Positions 24,586 to 33,332 of a DNA stretch of 36,159 nucleotides are shown here, piece after piece. The DNA is taken from contig DYOU01000012.1 of the NCBI GenBank assembly GCA_020720365.1, forward strand, positions 1 through 36,159. The letters are read 5' to 3'. Below the pieces are notes generated by a model. That model saw nothing but the letters and a program-made list of their open reading frames with translations, was not told where the DNA came from and searched no databases. A program made the translations under genes and the position numbers. The DNA comes from Candidatus Elulimicrobium sp. Its GTDB lineage: Bacteria; Omnitrophota; Gorgyraeia; Zapsychrales; Fredricksoniimonadaceae. Position 1 is the stretch's first letter. Each line of letters starts with the position of its first letter.

Positions 24586-25382
24586 GCGTTAAACAGAAAA
24601 TAAAAGATGAATGTAAAAATACAATCGAACATAATAATGAAAATAAATGATCGCACGACCGAAAGCGTGGTCGCTTTACCAACCCCGTCGGCTCCGCCTC
24701 GAACATTAAGCCCTTCAAAACACCCGACGATCGCAATGATCATTCCAAAAAATACCGTCTTTATTAACCCCGTCAGAATATCCTTAATAACCAATGAATC
24801 AAACACCATACTCCAGTACATATGCGCGTCAATCGACAGCTTAAAAGAACAGATCAGAAAACCTCCAAAAATACCGACAATAACAGCAAAAAGCGTCAGG
24901 ACCGGCAGCATGATCACCAATGCCAGAAAACGGGGTACCACAAGATAACGGATTGGATCAACGGCAAATGCTTTCAACGCATCAATCTGTTCCGTCACCT
25001 CCATAGTCCCAATCTCGGCCGTTATCCCGGCGCCAATACGTCCCGCCACGATCAATGCCGTCAATATCGGCCCCAGTTCACGTGTCAATGAAACAGCGAT
25101 CACATTCGGGATATAGATCTCCGCCGACAACTGCACCATCATATAAGCCATCTGCAACGCAATGATCATCCCAACAAACAGTCCAACCAACGAAGAAATA
25201 AAAAAACTCCCCGGACCGACACGCTGCGCCTGCGCCAGGAAACGATAACCATTCAGTGGAGTAGAAGAAATACACACAAGGGTCTGCACAAACAGGATGG
25301 TCAGCTGTCCAATATAGCGAAGAAAACTTAATACCGCTTCACCGATACCCAAACCAGATTTTAGCAACATTTGCTGGATCAT
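24582..25382 (-). CDS. mlaE: Mla-type ABC transporter permease
   Basis: 266 aa, MlaE family. Several hydrophobic helices; the conserved stretch REL GPILTALIVAGRIGAG (about 115-135) leads into MEVTEQIDALKAF and VVPRFLALVIMLPVL. It is the membrane core of the transporter that moves phospholipid between the inner membrane and the MCE ring. It begins 1 bp after the AsmA-like gene and overlaps mlaF by 4 bp. The first residues (MIQQMLLKSGLG) could start at a second ATG. Confidence 0.9.
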   Translation of the reverse strand: MIQQMLLKSGLGIGEAVLSFLRYIGQLTILFVQTLVCISSTPLNGYRFLAQAQRVGPGSFFISSLVGLFVGMIIALQMAYMMVQLSAEIYIPNVIAVSLTRELGPILTALIVAGRIGAGITAEIGTMEVTEQIDALKAFAVDPIRYLVVPRFLALVIMLPVLTLFAVIVGIFGGFLICSFKLSIDAHMYWSMVFDSLVIKDILTGLIKTVFFGMIIAIVGCFEGLNVRGGADGVGKATTLSVVRSFIFIIMFDCIFTFIFYFLFNA

Positions 25383-25383
25383 A

Positions 25384-26379
25384 TCAAAACCCTATGCTCT
25401 TTTGAATCCCCAAAACAGCTTCAGTATCGCCCCGGTCATTCTTCAAATACAGGCACTTCATTTCTGTCCGAGCCTCATCAGAAGAGGCTAAACGTTTAAA
25501 AACCCATTCCCTACGATTGTCATCTGCCGTGATCGTTGGCAGCTGCTTAAGCCGTTTCACCTGATCCGAAAGACCCGTCGGGTTCATTACATTCAAAGGC
25601 CCTGTTAAACGAAAACTCAATCCTCCAGACTGCGTTACCATGGCTTCATTGATATTCAAAAATGGAAAATGACCATCAAAATCCAGGCTGATCTGATCAA
25701 AATTAAACAATTGGACAGTACCGTTATGTGCCAGAAGCCTGCCGTGAACATGAGGGCGCGGCCACACTCCTTGTAAATTTAACTCGCCTTTCATGACTCC
25801 TGAAACCCCCAAAGGGTCCGAACCACTCATCCCCCAAGCGGCCCTGATGATGGTTGAAAGCTCTTGAAGATCAGCCGCTACGGCTTCAAATTTCAGATCC
25901 ATCTCTCGTTTCCCTGTCAACTGGACCTCTCCACTCCCCAGAAAACCTCCAACCCATAAAAGTTCAAGAATGAACTTCCGGTTCCGTATAGCACACTTGA
26001 CCTGAGCATCACGAAAAGGCGCATAATTGAGCAATGCATAAGAACTTTTGAACTCCCCCACAAATTCACGGGCCTTTGGATTATCACCCGTGATCGTCAC
26101 GTCTCCCTCAATAACAGCCGCCACATCCAAAGCCGGCAGGGGAATATGCGCAATATCCATTTTAACATGGTACATCCCGCGCCCGGTCATCGCAGCCTTC
26201 AGCATAATACTCCGGATTCCCTCTGACCGGCCGATCTTGACTTCTGCATGCGCCTGATTGAAATCAACTACCCCGGTAAAAGGGATCACAAGCCCCTGAT
26301 CTAACGCATACGCCAATGATCCTGCGTATACTTCAACGGCCAAGAAAACCGTGATGATCAAGAAAAAGCATTTTTTCAT
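25384..26379 (-). CDS. AsmA/TamB-like periplasmic protein (tentative)
   Basis: 331 aa, not confidently recognised. A signal peptide (MKKCFF, cleavage near residue 24-28) is followed by a beta-rich body without cysteine pairs. The second half (about 195-275: GVSGVMKGELNLQGVW, HGRLLAHNGTVQLFNF, FPFLNINEAMVTQSGG) has the repeated strand-and-turn pattern of the late domains of AsmA, TamB or YdbH, proteins that form a groove for phospholipids between the membranes. Position supports that: its ATG overlaps the clpC stop by 4 bp and its stop lies 1 bp before mlaE. The lipid role is inference from fold impression and context; a simpler secreted beta protein is the alternative. Confidence 0.6.
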   Translation of the reverse strand: MKKCFFLIITVFLAVEVYAGSLAYALDQGLVIPFTGVVDFNQAHAEVKIGRSEGIRSIMLKAAMTGRGMYHVKMDIAHIPLPALDVAAVIEGDVTITGDNPKAREFVGEFKSSYALLNYAPFRDAQVKCAIRNRKFILELLWVGGFLGSGEVQLTGKREMDLKFEAVAADLQELSTIIRAAWGMSGSDPLGVSGVMKGELNLQGVWPRPHVHGRLLAHNGTVQLFNFDQISLDFDGHFPFLNINEAMVTQSGGLSFRLTGPLNVMNPTGLSDQVKRLKQLPTITADDNRREWVFKRLASSDEARTEMKCLYLKNDRGDTEAVLGIQKSIGF

Positions 26380-28832
26380 TGCACAAAGATCAACTTGTCA
26401 TTATCAGGCCGAACGGTCACTTGAGTATCCTCTTTGAATGCCCCTAAAATAATCATCTCCGACATGGGATCTTCCACGAACCGCTGGATCGTCCGCTTGA
26501 GCGGACGTGCGCCATAAACAGGATCAAACCCCTTTTCAATAAGAAAATCGATCGCCTCCTGGGTAAACACAAGAAAAATATTCTTCTCTTTCAAACGAAG
26601 GCGCACCGAGTTGATCTCCAGATCAATGATCTGATAGAGATCTTCTTTCGACAAAGGTTTGAACACAATAATGTCATCGATACGGTTCAGAAATTCCGGC
26701 TTAAAGACCCGTTTAACCTCACCCAAAAGTTTAGACTTCATCTGATCATAACTGTCGCCTTCAGTCCGCGGAGAGAACCCCAACGCCCCCTGCTTGCGCA
26801 GCATGTCAACACCAATATTCGATGTCATCAGGATCACTGTATTACGAAAATCAACAACACGTCCCAGACTATCCGTCAAGCGCCCGTCTTCAAGGACCTG
26901 CAGGAGGATATTAAAGACATCCACATGCGCTTTCTCGATCTCATCCAGCAGGATCACGGAATAAGGACGACGGCGCACTTTCTCCGTCAGCTGGCCGCCT
27001 TCTTCGTAACCCACGTATCCGGGAGGTGCCCCGACCAGGCGGGAAACATTATATTTATCCATGTATTCTGACATATCAATATGAATCAGGGCATTCTGAT
27101 CTCCGAACATGAACTCTGCCAGCGCACGCGCCAGGAGCGACTTACCCACTCCCGTCGGACCAAGAAAAATAAAAGACCCAATAGGACGACGGGGATCTTT
27201 AATGCCGGCCCGTGACCGCCTGACCGCTCGCGCGATCGCCGTTACCGGCTCACTCTGGCCAATAACAACCTTGGTCATATGCTCTTCCATCTTCAGCAGC
27301 CGCTCGGTTTCTTTCTGTTCAAGGCGGATCAAAGGGACTCCCGTCCATTGGGAAACAACACGTGCCATTTCTTCATAACCTACGACAAGGGAAGCGTTAT
27401 CCCTTCCTGCCAGCCATTCGGAGCGTCGTTTTTCAAGCTTTTCACGGACCTCCTTCTCCTGATCCCGTAATTGCGCTGCTTTTTCGAAATCCTGCCGTTT
27501 GATAAAAGATTCTTTTTCTTTACGCAGATCCTCAATACCCTCTTCCATCTGCTTGATATCCTCCGGAGTCACCATGGCCTTAAGACGTGCCGCTGCTCCG
27601 GCCTCATCAATAATATCCACAGCCTTATCCGGAAGAAACCGGCCTGAAATATAACGATCGGACAATTTCGCCGCGGCATCCAATGCTTCATCTGAATATT
27701 TCACGCGATGATGCGCTTCATATTTATCACGTAATCCTTTCAAGATAAGGATAGTCTGCTCAACCGACGGAGGGTTGACCTGAATAGTCTGGAACCGACG
27801 TTCAAGCGCCGCATCTTTTTCAATATGTTTACGATACTCATCCAGTGTTGTGGCCCCGATACACTGGATCTCTCCACGCGCCAAAGCTGGCTTAAGAATA
27901 TTAGCCGCGTCAATAGCCCCTTCCGCCGCCCCCGCCCCTACCAGTGTATGAATCTCATCAATAAAAAGAACCAACTTGCCGTTACGCTTGAGTTCTTCCA
28001 TGACCGCCTTGATCCGCTCCTCAAACTGGCCGCGATACTTCGTCCCTGCTACCATCATGGCCAGGTCCAGAACTACGATCGTCTTATCCCGCAGGATCTC
28101 TGGCACTTCTCCGGCAACGATCTGCTGTGCCAAGCCTTCAACGATCGCCGTCTTGCCAATACCTGCCTCACCCAAAAGAACAGGATTATTCTTTGTCCGG
28201 CGAGACAATACCTGAATAACGCGTTCGATCTCATTCTTCCGCCCTATCACCGGATCAAGTTTTCCGTCTTTAGCATACTTGTTTAGATTACGACCATACG
28301 CATCAATCGCCGGAGTTTTACTACCCGTCTTCTGAGGGTCCTGAGGGTCCTGAGGCTGTTGCGCCTGCTGTTGCTGCTGATTATACCCAGGGATCCCGGA
28401 ACCCAAAAGCTCCATGACCTCATTGCGCAGTTTCCCGAGATCGAGCCCAAGGTTCAACAGCACGCGATACGCCATGCCTTCACCTTCCTTGACAAGCCCC
28501 AGCAAAAGATGCTCAGTACCAATATAATTATGCCCCAACGCACGCGCTTCTTCAGCGGCCAGTTCAAGCGCCTTTTTGGAACGCGGCGTAAATGGAATAT
28601 CACCAACAACTTGCGTTTGGGGCCCCGGCTGAACCAGTTTCTCAACCTCAATCCGGATCGATTCAAGATCTACTCCCAATTTCTGCAGGACAGCTGAAGC
28701 TACCCCTTCTCCTTCACGAATAAGACCAAGCAAAAGATGTTCAGTCCCGATATAGTCATGATTAAAACGACGAGCCTCTTCTTTCGCAAAAACAATCACC
28801 TTACGTGCACGCTCTGTAAATCGATTAAACAT
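26376..28832 (-). CDS. clpC: ATP-dependent Clp protease ATPase ClpC
   Basis: 818 aa. Two Clp-N repeats (1-145), a Gln/Pro/Asp-rich linker (151-170), AAA module 1 with GEAGIGKT (221-228), a UVR/coiled-coil middle domain (about 420-470, [17 protein letters not shown]-type), and AAA module 2 ([17 protein letters not shown]), ending with [10 protein letters not shown] and the D2 small domain. It unfolds substrates for ClpP; in Bacillus, phospho-arginine proteins marked by McsB dock on the Clp-N repeats. The middle domain makes it ClpC rather than ClpA or ClpB. The ATG has AAAGGAG 7 nt upstream. ClpP is not in the window. Confidence 0.96.
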   Translation of the reverse strand: MFNRFTERARKVIVFAKEEARRFNHDYIGTEHLLLGLIREGEGVASAVLQKLGVDLESIRIEVEKLVQPGPQTQVVGDIPFTPRSKKALELAAEEARALGHNYIGTEHLLLGLVKEGEGMAYRVLLNLGLDLGKLRNEVMELLGSGIPGYNQQQQQAQQPQDPQDPQKTGSKTPAIDAYGRNLNKYAKDGKLDPVIGRKNEIERVIQVLSRRTKNNPVLLGEAGIGKTAIVEGLAQQIVAGEVPEILRDKTIVVLDLAMMVAGTKYRGQFEERIKAVMEELKRNGKLVLFIDEIHTLVGAGAAEGAIDAANILKPALARGEIQCIGATTLDEYRKHIEKDAALERRFQTIQVNPPSVEQTILILKGLRDKYEAHHRVKYSDEALDAAAKLSDRYISGRFLPDKAVDIIDEAGAAARLKAMVTPEDIKQMEEGIEDLRKEKESFIKRQDFEKAAQLRDQEKEVREKLEKRRSEWLAGRDNASLVVGYEEMARVVSQWTGVPLIRLEQKETERLLKMEEHMTKVVIGQSEPVTAIARAVRRSRAGIKDPRRPIGSFIFLGPTGVGKSLLARALAEFMFGDQNALIHIDMSEYMDKYNVSRLVGAPPGYVGYEEGGQLTEKVRRRPYSVILLDEIEKAHVDVFNILLQVLEDGRLTDSLGRVVDFRNTVILMTSNIGVDMLRKQGALGFSPRTEGDSYDQMKSKLLGEVKRVFKPEFLNRIDDIIVFKPLSKEDLYQIIDLEINSVRLRLKEKNIFLVFTQEAIDFLIEKGFDPVYGARPLKRTIQRFVEDPMSEMIILGAFKEDTQVTVRPDNDKLIFVQ
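28332..28355. repeat. Short 9-bp tandem repeat inside clpC
   Basis: CTGAGGGTC occurs twice in full (28332-28340, 28341-28349) and a third time in part (28350-28355). It encodes the Asp-Pro-Gln repeats of the ClpC linker, next to a run of Gln codons (CTG/TTG on this strand). Such repeats can vary in copy number without shifting the frame. Confidence 0.8.
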
Positions 28833-28868
28833 ACCTTTTCTCCTTTAGTATATATTCACAATGCCGGC

Positions 28869-29924
28869 TCAAGCCGCTTTGCGAAGTTTCTCTCGTATCA
28901 ACTGGGCTCGGCGAATATCACGTTCCGCTGAATTCAGCTTACGCCCATCGATCTTCTGCAAATGAGCCGGCTGAATCATAATAAACAGATCATTCATGAC
29001 CTTGCTGTCGATCTCCTGCAGGATGCCCATATCCAGACCAAGCCGAACCATCGACATCAACTCGATCGTCTCCTGGCTGGAAATAATACGGGAATGTTTC
29101 AGGATCCCCCACGCCCGGCAGATCTTGTCCTCCAACATCGGCCGATTCTGAACCAGCAGTGCCTGACGCGCCTGTTCTTCCTGTTCAACGATCTGACGAA
29201 TAAGCCCGTTAATATTCTGAATGATATCCAGTTCACTATGCCCTAATGAAACCTGATTGGATATCTGATAGAAATTTCCGATCGCTTGCGTCCCTTCACC
29301 ATAAAACCCGCGCGACGCAAAACTTAACTTTGATATAGCCATAAGAACTTTATTGATCTGGCGAGTCATGACCAGGGCCGGTAAATGCAGCATCACTGAA
29401 CCTCGCATCGCGGTTCCCGCATTCGTCGGACAAGCCGTCAAATAACCCCATTCCGGCATGAACGCATATGTCAATTTTTCTGCCAGCACATTATCAATAT
29501 TATTGATTATCTCCCAAGTCCCGTTCAGGTTATATCCTGACTGCATGACCTGAATACGCAAATGATCTTCTTCATTCACCATGATCGAGATCGCTTCCTC
29601 TCTGGAAACCACAACCGCTTTCCCCTGCGGATTAGACGCATGATCATGACTCATCAAATGTCGTTCCACGAGGAACTGACGGTCTACACTGTCCAGATCG
29701 CTTAATCGAAAGAACGTCATATCTTTCAACAGAGGACTTTTACGGACCGCCGACTCTATGGAAAGAAGCACCCTGTCCAAATCTTTTCTTTGGGCACGAT
29801 TGGTGAAAAGCACGTCCATCAGATTACGGGCAAGACGGATCCGCGAGGATAAAACAATATGCGCATTCGGACCGGTCCCCCGCAACCACTCTCCTGTATG
29901 ATTAATAAGCTCATTCAGTTCCAT
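28869..29924 (-). CDS. mcsB: Protein-arginine kinase McsB
   Basis: 351 aa. Phosphorylates arginines on proteins and so marks them for ClpC-ClpP. Guanido-kinase fold with SSRIRLARN (26-34), NEEDHLRI (117-124) and the catalytic Cys165 in LTACPTNAGTAMRGSV. Near the C-terminus is RDIRRA (335-340), matching the RDxxRA phospho-arginine docking motif of Bacillus McsB, so allosteric control is probably kept. The ATG at 29924 was chosen because AAAGG lies 5 nt upstream and the mcsA stop is 1 bp away; an upstream in-frame codon lacks support. A 36-bp gap leads to clpC. The family is mainly Gram-positive, so its use here in a diderm is notable. Confidence 0.95.
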   Translation of the reverse strand: MELNELINHTGEWLRGTGPNAHIVLSSRIRLARNLMDVLFTNRAQRKDLDRVLLSIESAVRKSPLLKDMTFFRLSDLDSVDRQFLVERHLMSHDHASNPQGKAVVVSREEAISIMVNEEDHLRIQVMQSGYNLNGTWEIINNIDNVLAEKLTYAFMPEWGYLTACPTNAGTAMRGSVMLHLPALVMTRQINKVLMAISKLSFASRGFYGEGTQAIGNFYQISNQVSLGHSELDIIQNINGLIRQIVEQEEQARQALLVQNRPMLEDKICRAWGILKHSRIISSQETIELMSMVRLGLDMGILQEIDSKVMNDLFIMIQPAHLQKIDGRKLNSAERDIRRAQLIREKLRKAA

Positions 29925-29925
29925 A

Positions 29926-30471
29926 TCAGCCTTTCTGCTCCATCTCACGGATCTTGTCCCGCAAAGCTGCCGCTAATTCAAAATTCTCCTGCTCAATAGC
30001 CATATGCATCTGAAAACGCAATGTCTCTGCGGTTTCAATCTCTGGCAGCTGAGGAACAATAGAAGCTGCCTGGACATCAGTCTCAGAAACAGCTTCATCT
30101 TTCACCAATACATCTGCACCCTTCAACTTTTTGCCTAAATGTACATTAGAACCATGTATCTTTTTTAGCAGTGCCTTGAGATGAAGCTTGAAGGCTTCAT
30201 AACACTGAGCACATCCGAAACGGCCAAATTTACGAAAATCTTCATACGATAACCCGCACGTCGGACACGTCAGGACTTCTTTCGGAACTTCAGGGACCTG
30301 CTTACCAAAGTCCGTCAACCCCGCCAACAGGTCAGCCAAGCCAAACTGTTGTTCCGTGTGCTGACTCTGCTCGCGGGCACAATCTTCACATAAATGCATT
30401 TCTGCCGCTTTCCCATCAACGATCTCGGTTAAATGAACTGTTGCTTTCTTAGGACATTTATCGCATTTCAT
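29926..30471 (-). CDS. mcsA: McsA, zinc-binding activator of McsB
   Basis: 181 aa. Two zinc sites: Cys3, 6, 28 and 31, and Cys69, 72, 87 and 90 (TCPTCG ... GCAQC). A variable Gly/Leu/Lys-rich middle is followed by a C-terminal UVR motif (about 146-181, MHMAIEQENFELAAALRD). In Bacillus McsA binds and activates McsB. The ATG overlaps the ilvE stop by one base (TAATG). ctsR, normally just upstream, is replaced by ilvE here. Confidence 0.92.
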   Translation of the reverse strand: MKCDKCPKKATVHLTEIVDGKAAEMHLCEDCAREQSQHTEQQFGLADLLAGLTDFGKQVPEVPKEVLTCPTCGLSYEDFRKFGRFGCAQCYEAFKLHLKALLKKIHGSNVHLGKKLKGADVLVKDEAVSETDVQAASIVPQLPEIETAETLRFQMHMAIEQENFELAAALRDKIREMEQKG

Positions 30472-31337
30472 TAGAATCCCACTCCATCTTTACGCGTAAC
30501 TTCATGAAAAAGTTTCAACAAATTCAACGTCACCGGGCCAGGCTCACCATTGCTGATAGAACGCCCGTCGATCTTGACCACCGGGATAAGCTCAGCCGCA
30601 GTTCCTGTGAGAAAAACTTCTTCAGCATTATAAAGCTCATGCCGAGTGATCAACGTCTCCTGCACGGCCAACTTTAACTTTTGTTCCGCCAGCGCCATCA
30701 CGGCATCACGCGTAATCCCGCGTAAACGGCCTTGAAGCGGCGTCTTCAGAACGCCATTTTTCACCATGAAAATATTGTCACCCGTACATTCCGCCACATA
30801 TCCACTGCCATCAAGCATAATAGCTTCCGGGACTCCAGCATTATTCGCCTCGATCTTAGCCATAATATTATTCAAATAATTCAACGATTTGAGCTGAGGA
30901 TTGATCGCCTCCGGATGATTGCGCACTGTCGGCACAGTAACGATCGTTAACCCCTTCTCATAGAATTCCTGAGGATAAAGCGTAATGCTGTCGGCAATAA
31001 TGATAATATTGGGACCTGCCTTGCATTTGCGGGGATCAAGGCCCAAGTCTCCATCACCCCGGGTAACAACCAGGCGGATATATCCGTCGCGAAGCCCGTT
31101 CGCTTTCAATGTATCCACAACCGCAGCGACCATCTGTGTTTTCGTGATCCCCACATTGATCATCAAAGAATGACAAGTCTCATACAAACGATCAATATGC
31201 TCATTCAGTTTGAATACAACACCGCTATAGGCCCGAATCCCTTCAAAAGCCCCGTCTCCGTATAAAAGCCCGTGATCAAACACCGAAATACGGGCATTCT
31301 CTTTTTCCACCATTTTCCCGTTTAAATAAATCTTCAT
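30471..31337 (-). CDS. ilvE: Branched-chain amino acid aminotransferase (class IV)
   Basis: 288 aa, fold-type IV PLP enzyme. Transfers the amino group between glutamate and branched-chain 2-oxo acids. PLP Lys150 lies in NPQLKSLNYLNNI; VFDHGLLYGDGAFEGIRAY (19-37) and GYVAECTGDNIF are family motifs. The GDGAFEGIR form favours IlvE over D-alanine aminotransferase or PabC, but substrate is not proven. AGGGGG lies 7 nt before the ATG. It is the first gene of the 24-gene run and probably carries its main promoter. Its stop overlaps mcsA. Confidence 0.88.
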   Translation of the reverse strand: MKIYLNGKMVEKENARISVFDHGLLYGDGAFEGIRAYSGVVFKLNEHIDRLYETCHSLMINVGITKTQMVAAVVDTLKANGLRDGYIRLVVTRGDGDLGLDPRKCKAGPNIIIIADSITLYPQEFYEKGLTIVTVPTVRNHPEAINPQLKSLNYLNNIMAKIEANNAGVPEAIMLDGSGYVAECTGDNIFMVKNGVLKTPLQGRLRGITRDAVMALAEQKLKLAVQETLITRHELYNAEEVFLTGTAAELIPVVKIDGRSISNGEPGPVTLNLLKLFHEVTRKDGVGF

Positions 31338-31440
31338 AGAAATACCCCCTAAAGTTTTCTCTATTATACTTAAATAAGATTATATTGCTATTGGATTTAG
31401 GGAGGATTTTCGCGAGGCTTAAAGATAAATAAAAAAATAT
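31338..31440 (-). promoter_or_regulatory. Candidate promoter region for the ilvE-to-alr run
   Basis: This 103-bp gap is the only large one between 8821 and 33332. The minus strand has two perfect TATAAT boxes, at 31368-31363 and 31384-31379, the first about 26 nt before the ilvE ATG. Neither has a good -35 at 16-18 bp (best is ATAGCA). The lolD stop comes at the far end and no terminator stem is visible, so read-through from lysS is also possible. Confidence 0.45.
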
Positions 31441-32112
31441 TTATATTAAAATACCATCTTTAATGTGAACTGTACGTGAAGCACGGCTGGCCAAAAGAAC
31501 ATCATGCGTCACAATTACAAGTGTCCTGCGCTCACTTTCATTCAGCGTAAAGAGCAGCTCCATAACTGCATTTCCGCTAGCGGAATCAAGATTCCCGGTC
31601 GGTTCATCACATAATAAAAGTGCCGGATCATTGATCAAAGCCCGTGCAACAGCTGTGCGCTGCTGTTCTCCTCCCGACAGCTGATTAGGCTTGTGATCCA
31701 TTCGCTCGCCCAAACCGACAGCCTGCAACCGCCGGATCGCTTTCTCTTCGATCGCCTGCGTTTTTGATCCCAGATTCTCCCCTACCATCAGCGGCAGCAT
31801 CACGTTTTCAAGAGCTGTAAGGTCCGGCAACAAATGATAAAATTGAAAGACAAACCCAACGGTTATATTTCGCATACGCGACCGTTCTGCATCCGACATG
31901 CGATAAACATCCTGATCGTTCAACAAAACCTTTCCTTCATTCGGATGATCCAGGCCACCGGCAATGTGCAGCAACGTAGACTTGCCCGCCCCAGAGGGAC
32001 CAACGATGGCTACAGTCTCCCCGGCGGCTACCTTCAGACTTATCCCTTTAAGCACATCCACCCGCTTTTGAGTATCCGTGTACGATCTGAATATATTTTC
32101 GATCTTTAACAT
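31441..32112 (-). CDS. lolD: Lipoprotein-releasing ABC transporter ATPase LolD
   Basis: 223 aa, ABC ATPase of the MacB/LolD group. Walker A GPSGAGKST (38-46), Q-loop FQFYHLLPDLTALENVMLP, signature LSGGEQQRTAVAR, Walker B LLLCDEPTGNLD. The FQFYHLLPDLTALENV-type form is typical of LolD. With LolC/E-type permeases it releases mature lipoproteins from the inner membrane for transport to the outer one. It follows lolC by 8 bp; LolA and LolB are not seen. The stop is followed by a T-rich stretch without a stem. Confidence 0.92.
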   Translation of the reverse strand: MLKIENIFRSYTDTQKRVDVLKGISLKVAAGETVAIVGPSGAGKSTLLHIAGGLDHPNEGKVLLNDQDVYRMSDAERSRMRNITVGFVFQFYHLLPDLTALENVMLPLMVGENLGSKTQAIEEKAIRRLQAVGLGERMDHKPNQLSGGEQQRTAVARALINDPALLLCDEPTGNLDSASGNAVMELLFTLNESERRTLVIVTHDVLLASRASRTVHIKDGILI

Positions 32113-32120
32113 GCCTGCCC

Positions 32121-33323
32121 CTACTGATACCGCAACGCTTCAACAGGTTGAAGAGCCGCTGCCTTGGCCGATGGATAAATTGTCGCGAGAAAACTGATAA
32201 TCATTGAACTCCCGGCAATAATCAAGATATCGCTTAACTGGATCAATACCGGTAAATGATCAATATAATACACTGTCTGCGGCAGCTTGATGAGCTCCGT
32301 TTCTCTCAAAATATAACCAATCGTCATCCCACCCACCAATCCCCAAAAAGTCCCGATGAGACCGAGAGTCAATCCATATAATGTAAAGATCCTGCGAATC
32401 GCCAATGCCGGAACACCGATCGACCGCAATATCCCTATATCCTTTGTCTTACTCGTTACTGTCACGATCAAAGTACTGATAATATTGAATGAAGCCACCA
32501 GAACGATCAACGTCAAAATAATGAACATGGCAAACTTTTCAAGATTAAGCGCCGCAAAAAAGTTCTCATTCTGCTCTATCCAGGTCCGTACTTCATACGC
32601 AAACCCCACCTGACCGCGAATGGCCGACTTGACTTGCACCGCTTCATCAATATCCGCGAGCCTCACGCCGATGCCGGAAACAATATCCAGAGGCAAATTA
32701 AAGATCTCCTGGGCATTCCGATAATCAACAAGGATCAGATTCCGGTCGTAATCGTACATTCCTGAATTAAAAATAGCCACCACCTTGAACGTATAACGCC
32801 ACCCATCGCCTGCAACACCAGATACCGGTGACAAAAGTGATATCTCAGAACCAACCTTGAACCCGTAATACCGCGCAAGTTCCTTACCGATAATGATCGA
32901 ACCAGCCTTAAGATCCTGAACCTTGAAACCATTCTGCAAATACTTGTCTATCTTGGTCACATTCCCTTCATTCCGGGGATCAATCCCCCGGAGCATTAAA
33001 CCCGTAGCTCTATTCCCGCTCTCAAGAAAAACATTACCCAAAATATACGCAGATGCCCCGGCGACTCCCTTAACCACCGCTACCTGGTCCCTCAAAACTT
33101 CAAACCCCTTAACCCCCGTCTCACGTTCAATCACAATATGAGCATTTGTGCCAACAATCTTATCCCGCAAGTCCCGATCAAAGCCGCTCATCACACCGAT
33201 CACCACAATAAGTGCAGCCACCCCAATGGCAATGCCCAGGATAGACACCAGATTGATCAATGCCAGGAACTTATCCTTCTTGGCAACAAGATACCGATAA
33301 GTGATCCAGGAAACATAATTCAT
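32121..33323 (-). CDS. lolC: Lipoprotein-releasing permease LolC/LolE type
   Basis: 400 aa. One N-terminal membrane segment (about 22-45, LVSILGIAIGVAALIVVIGV), a long periplasmic domain (about 46-260) and three C-terminal segments (about 267-395), ending in the family tail YPSAKAAALQPVEALRYQ. The N-terminal YRYLVAKK form and the FSRD-like GVMSGFDRDLRDKIVG are usual. Only one permease gene is present, so the complex may be a homodimer (LolF type) rather than LolC-LolE. It starts 9 bp after lysS and is 8 bp from lolD. Confidence 0.92.
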   Translation of the reverse strand: MNYVSWITYRYLVAKKDKFLALINLVSILGIAIGVAALIVVIGVMSGFDRDLRDKIVGTNAHIVIERETGVKGFEVLRDQVAVVKGVAGASAYILGNVFLESGNRATGLMLRGIDPRNEGNVTKIDKYLQNGFKVQDLKAGSIIIGKELARYYGFKVGSEISLLSPVSGVAGDGWRYTFKVVAIFNSGMYDYDRNLILVDYRNAQEIFNLPLDIVSGIGVRLADIDEAVQVKSAIRGQVGFAYEVRTWIEQNENFFAALNLEKFAMFIILTLIVLVASFNIISTLIVTVTSKTKDIGILRSIGVPALAIRRIFTLYGLTLGLIGTFWGLVGGMTIGYILRETELIKLPQTVYYIDHLPVLIQLSDILIIAGSSMIISFLATIYPSAKAAALQPVEALRYQ

Positions 33324-33332
33324 ATCGACACT

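Noticed and set aside
27825-28286. 153-codon plus-strand frame opposite clpC
   Set aside because: Antisense shadow of the AAA-1 region; composition follows the clpC codon pattern.
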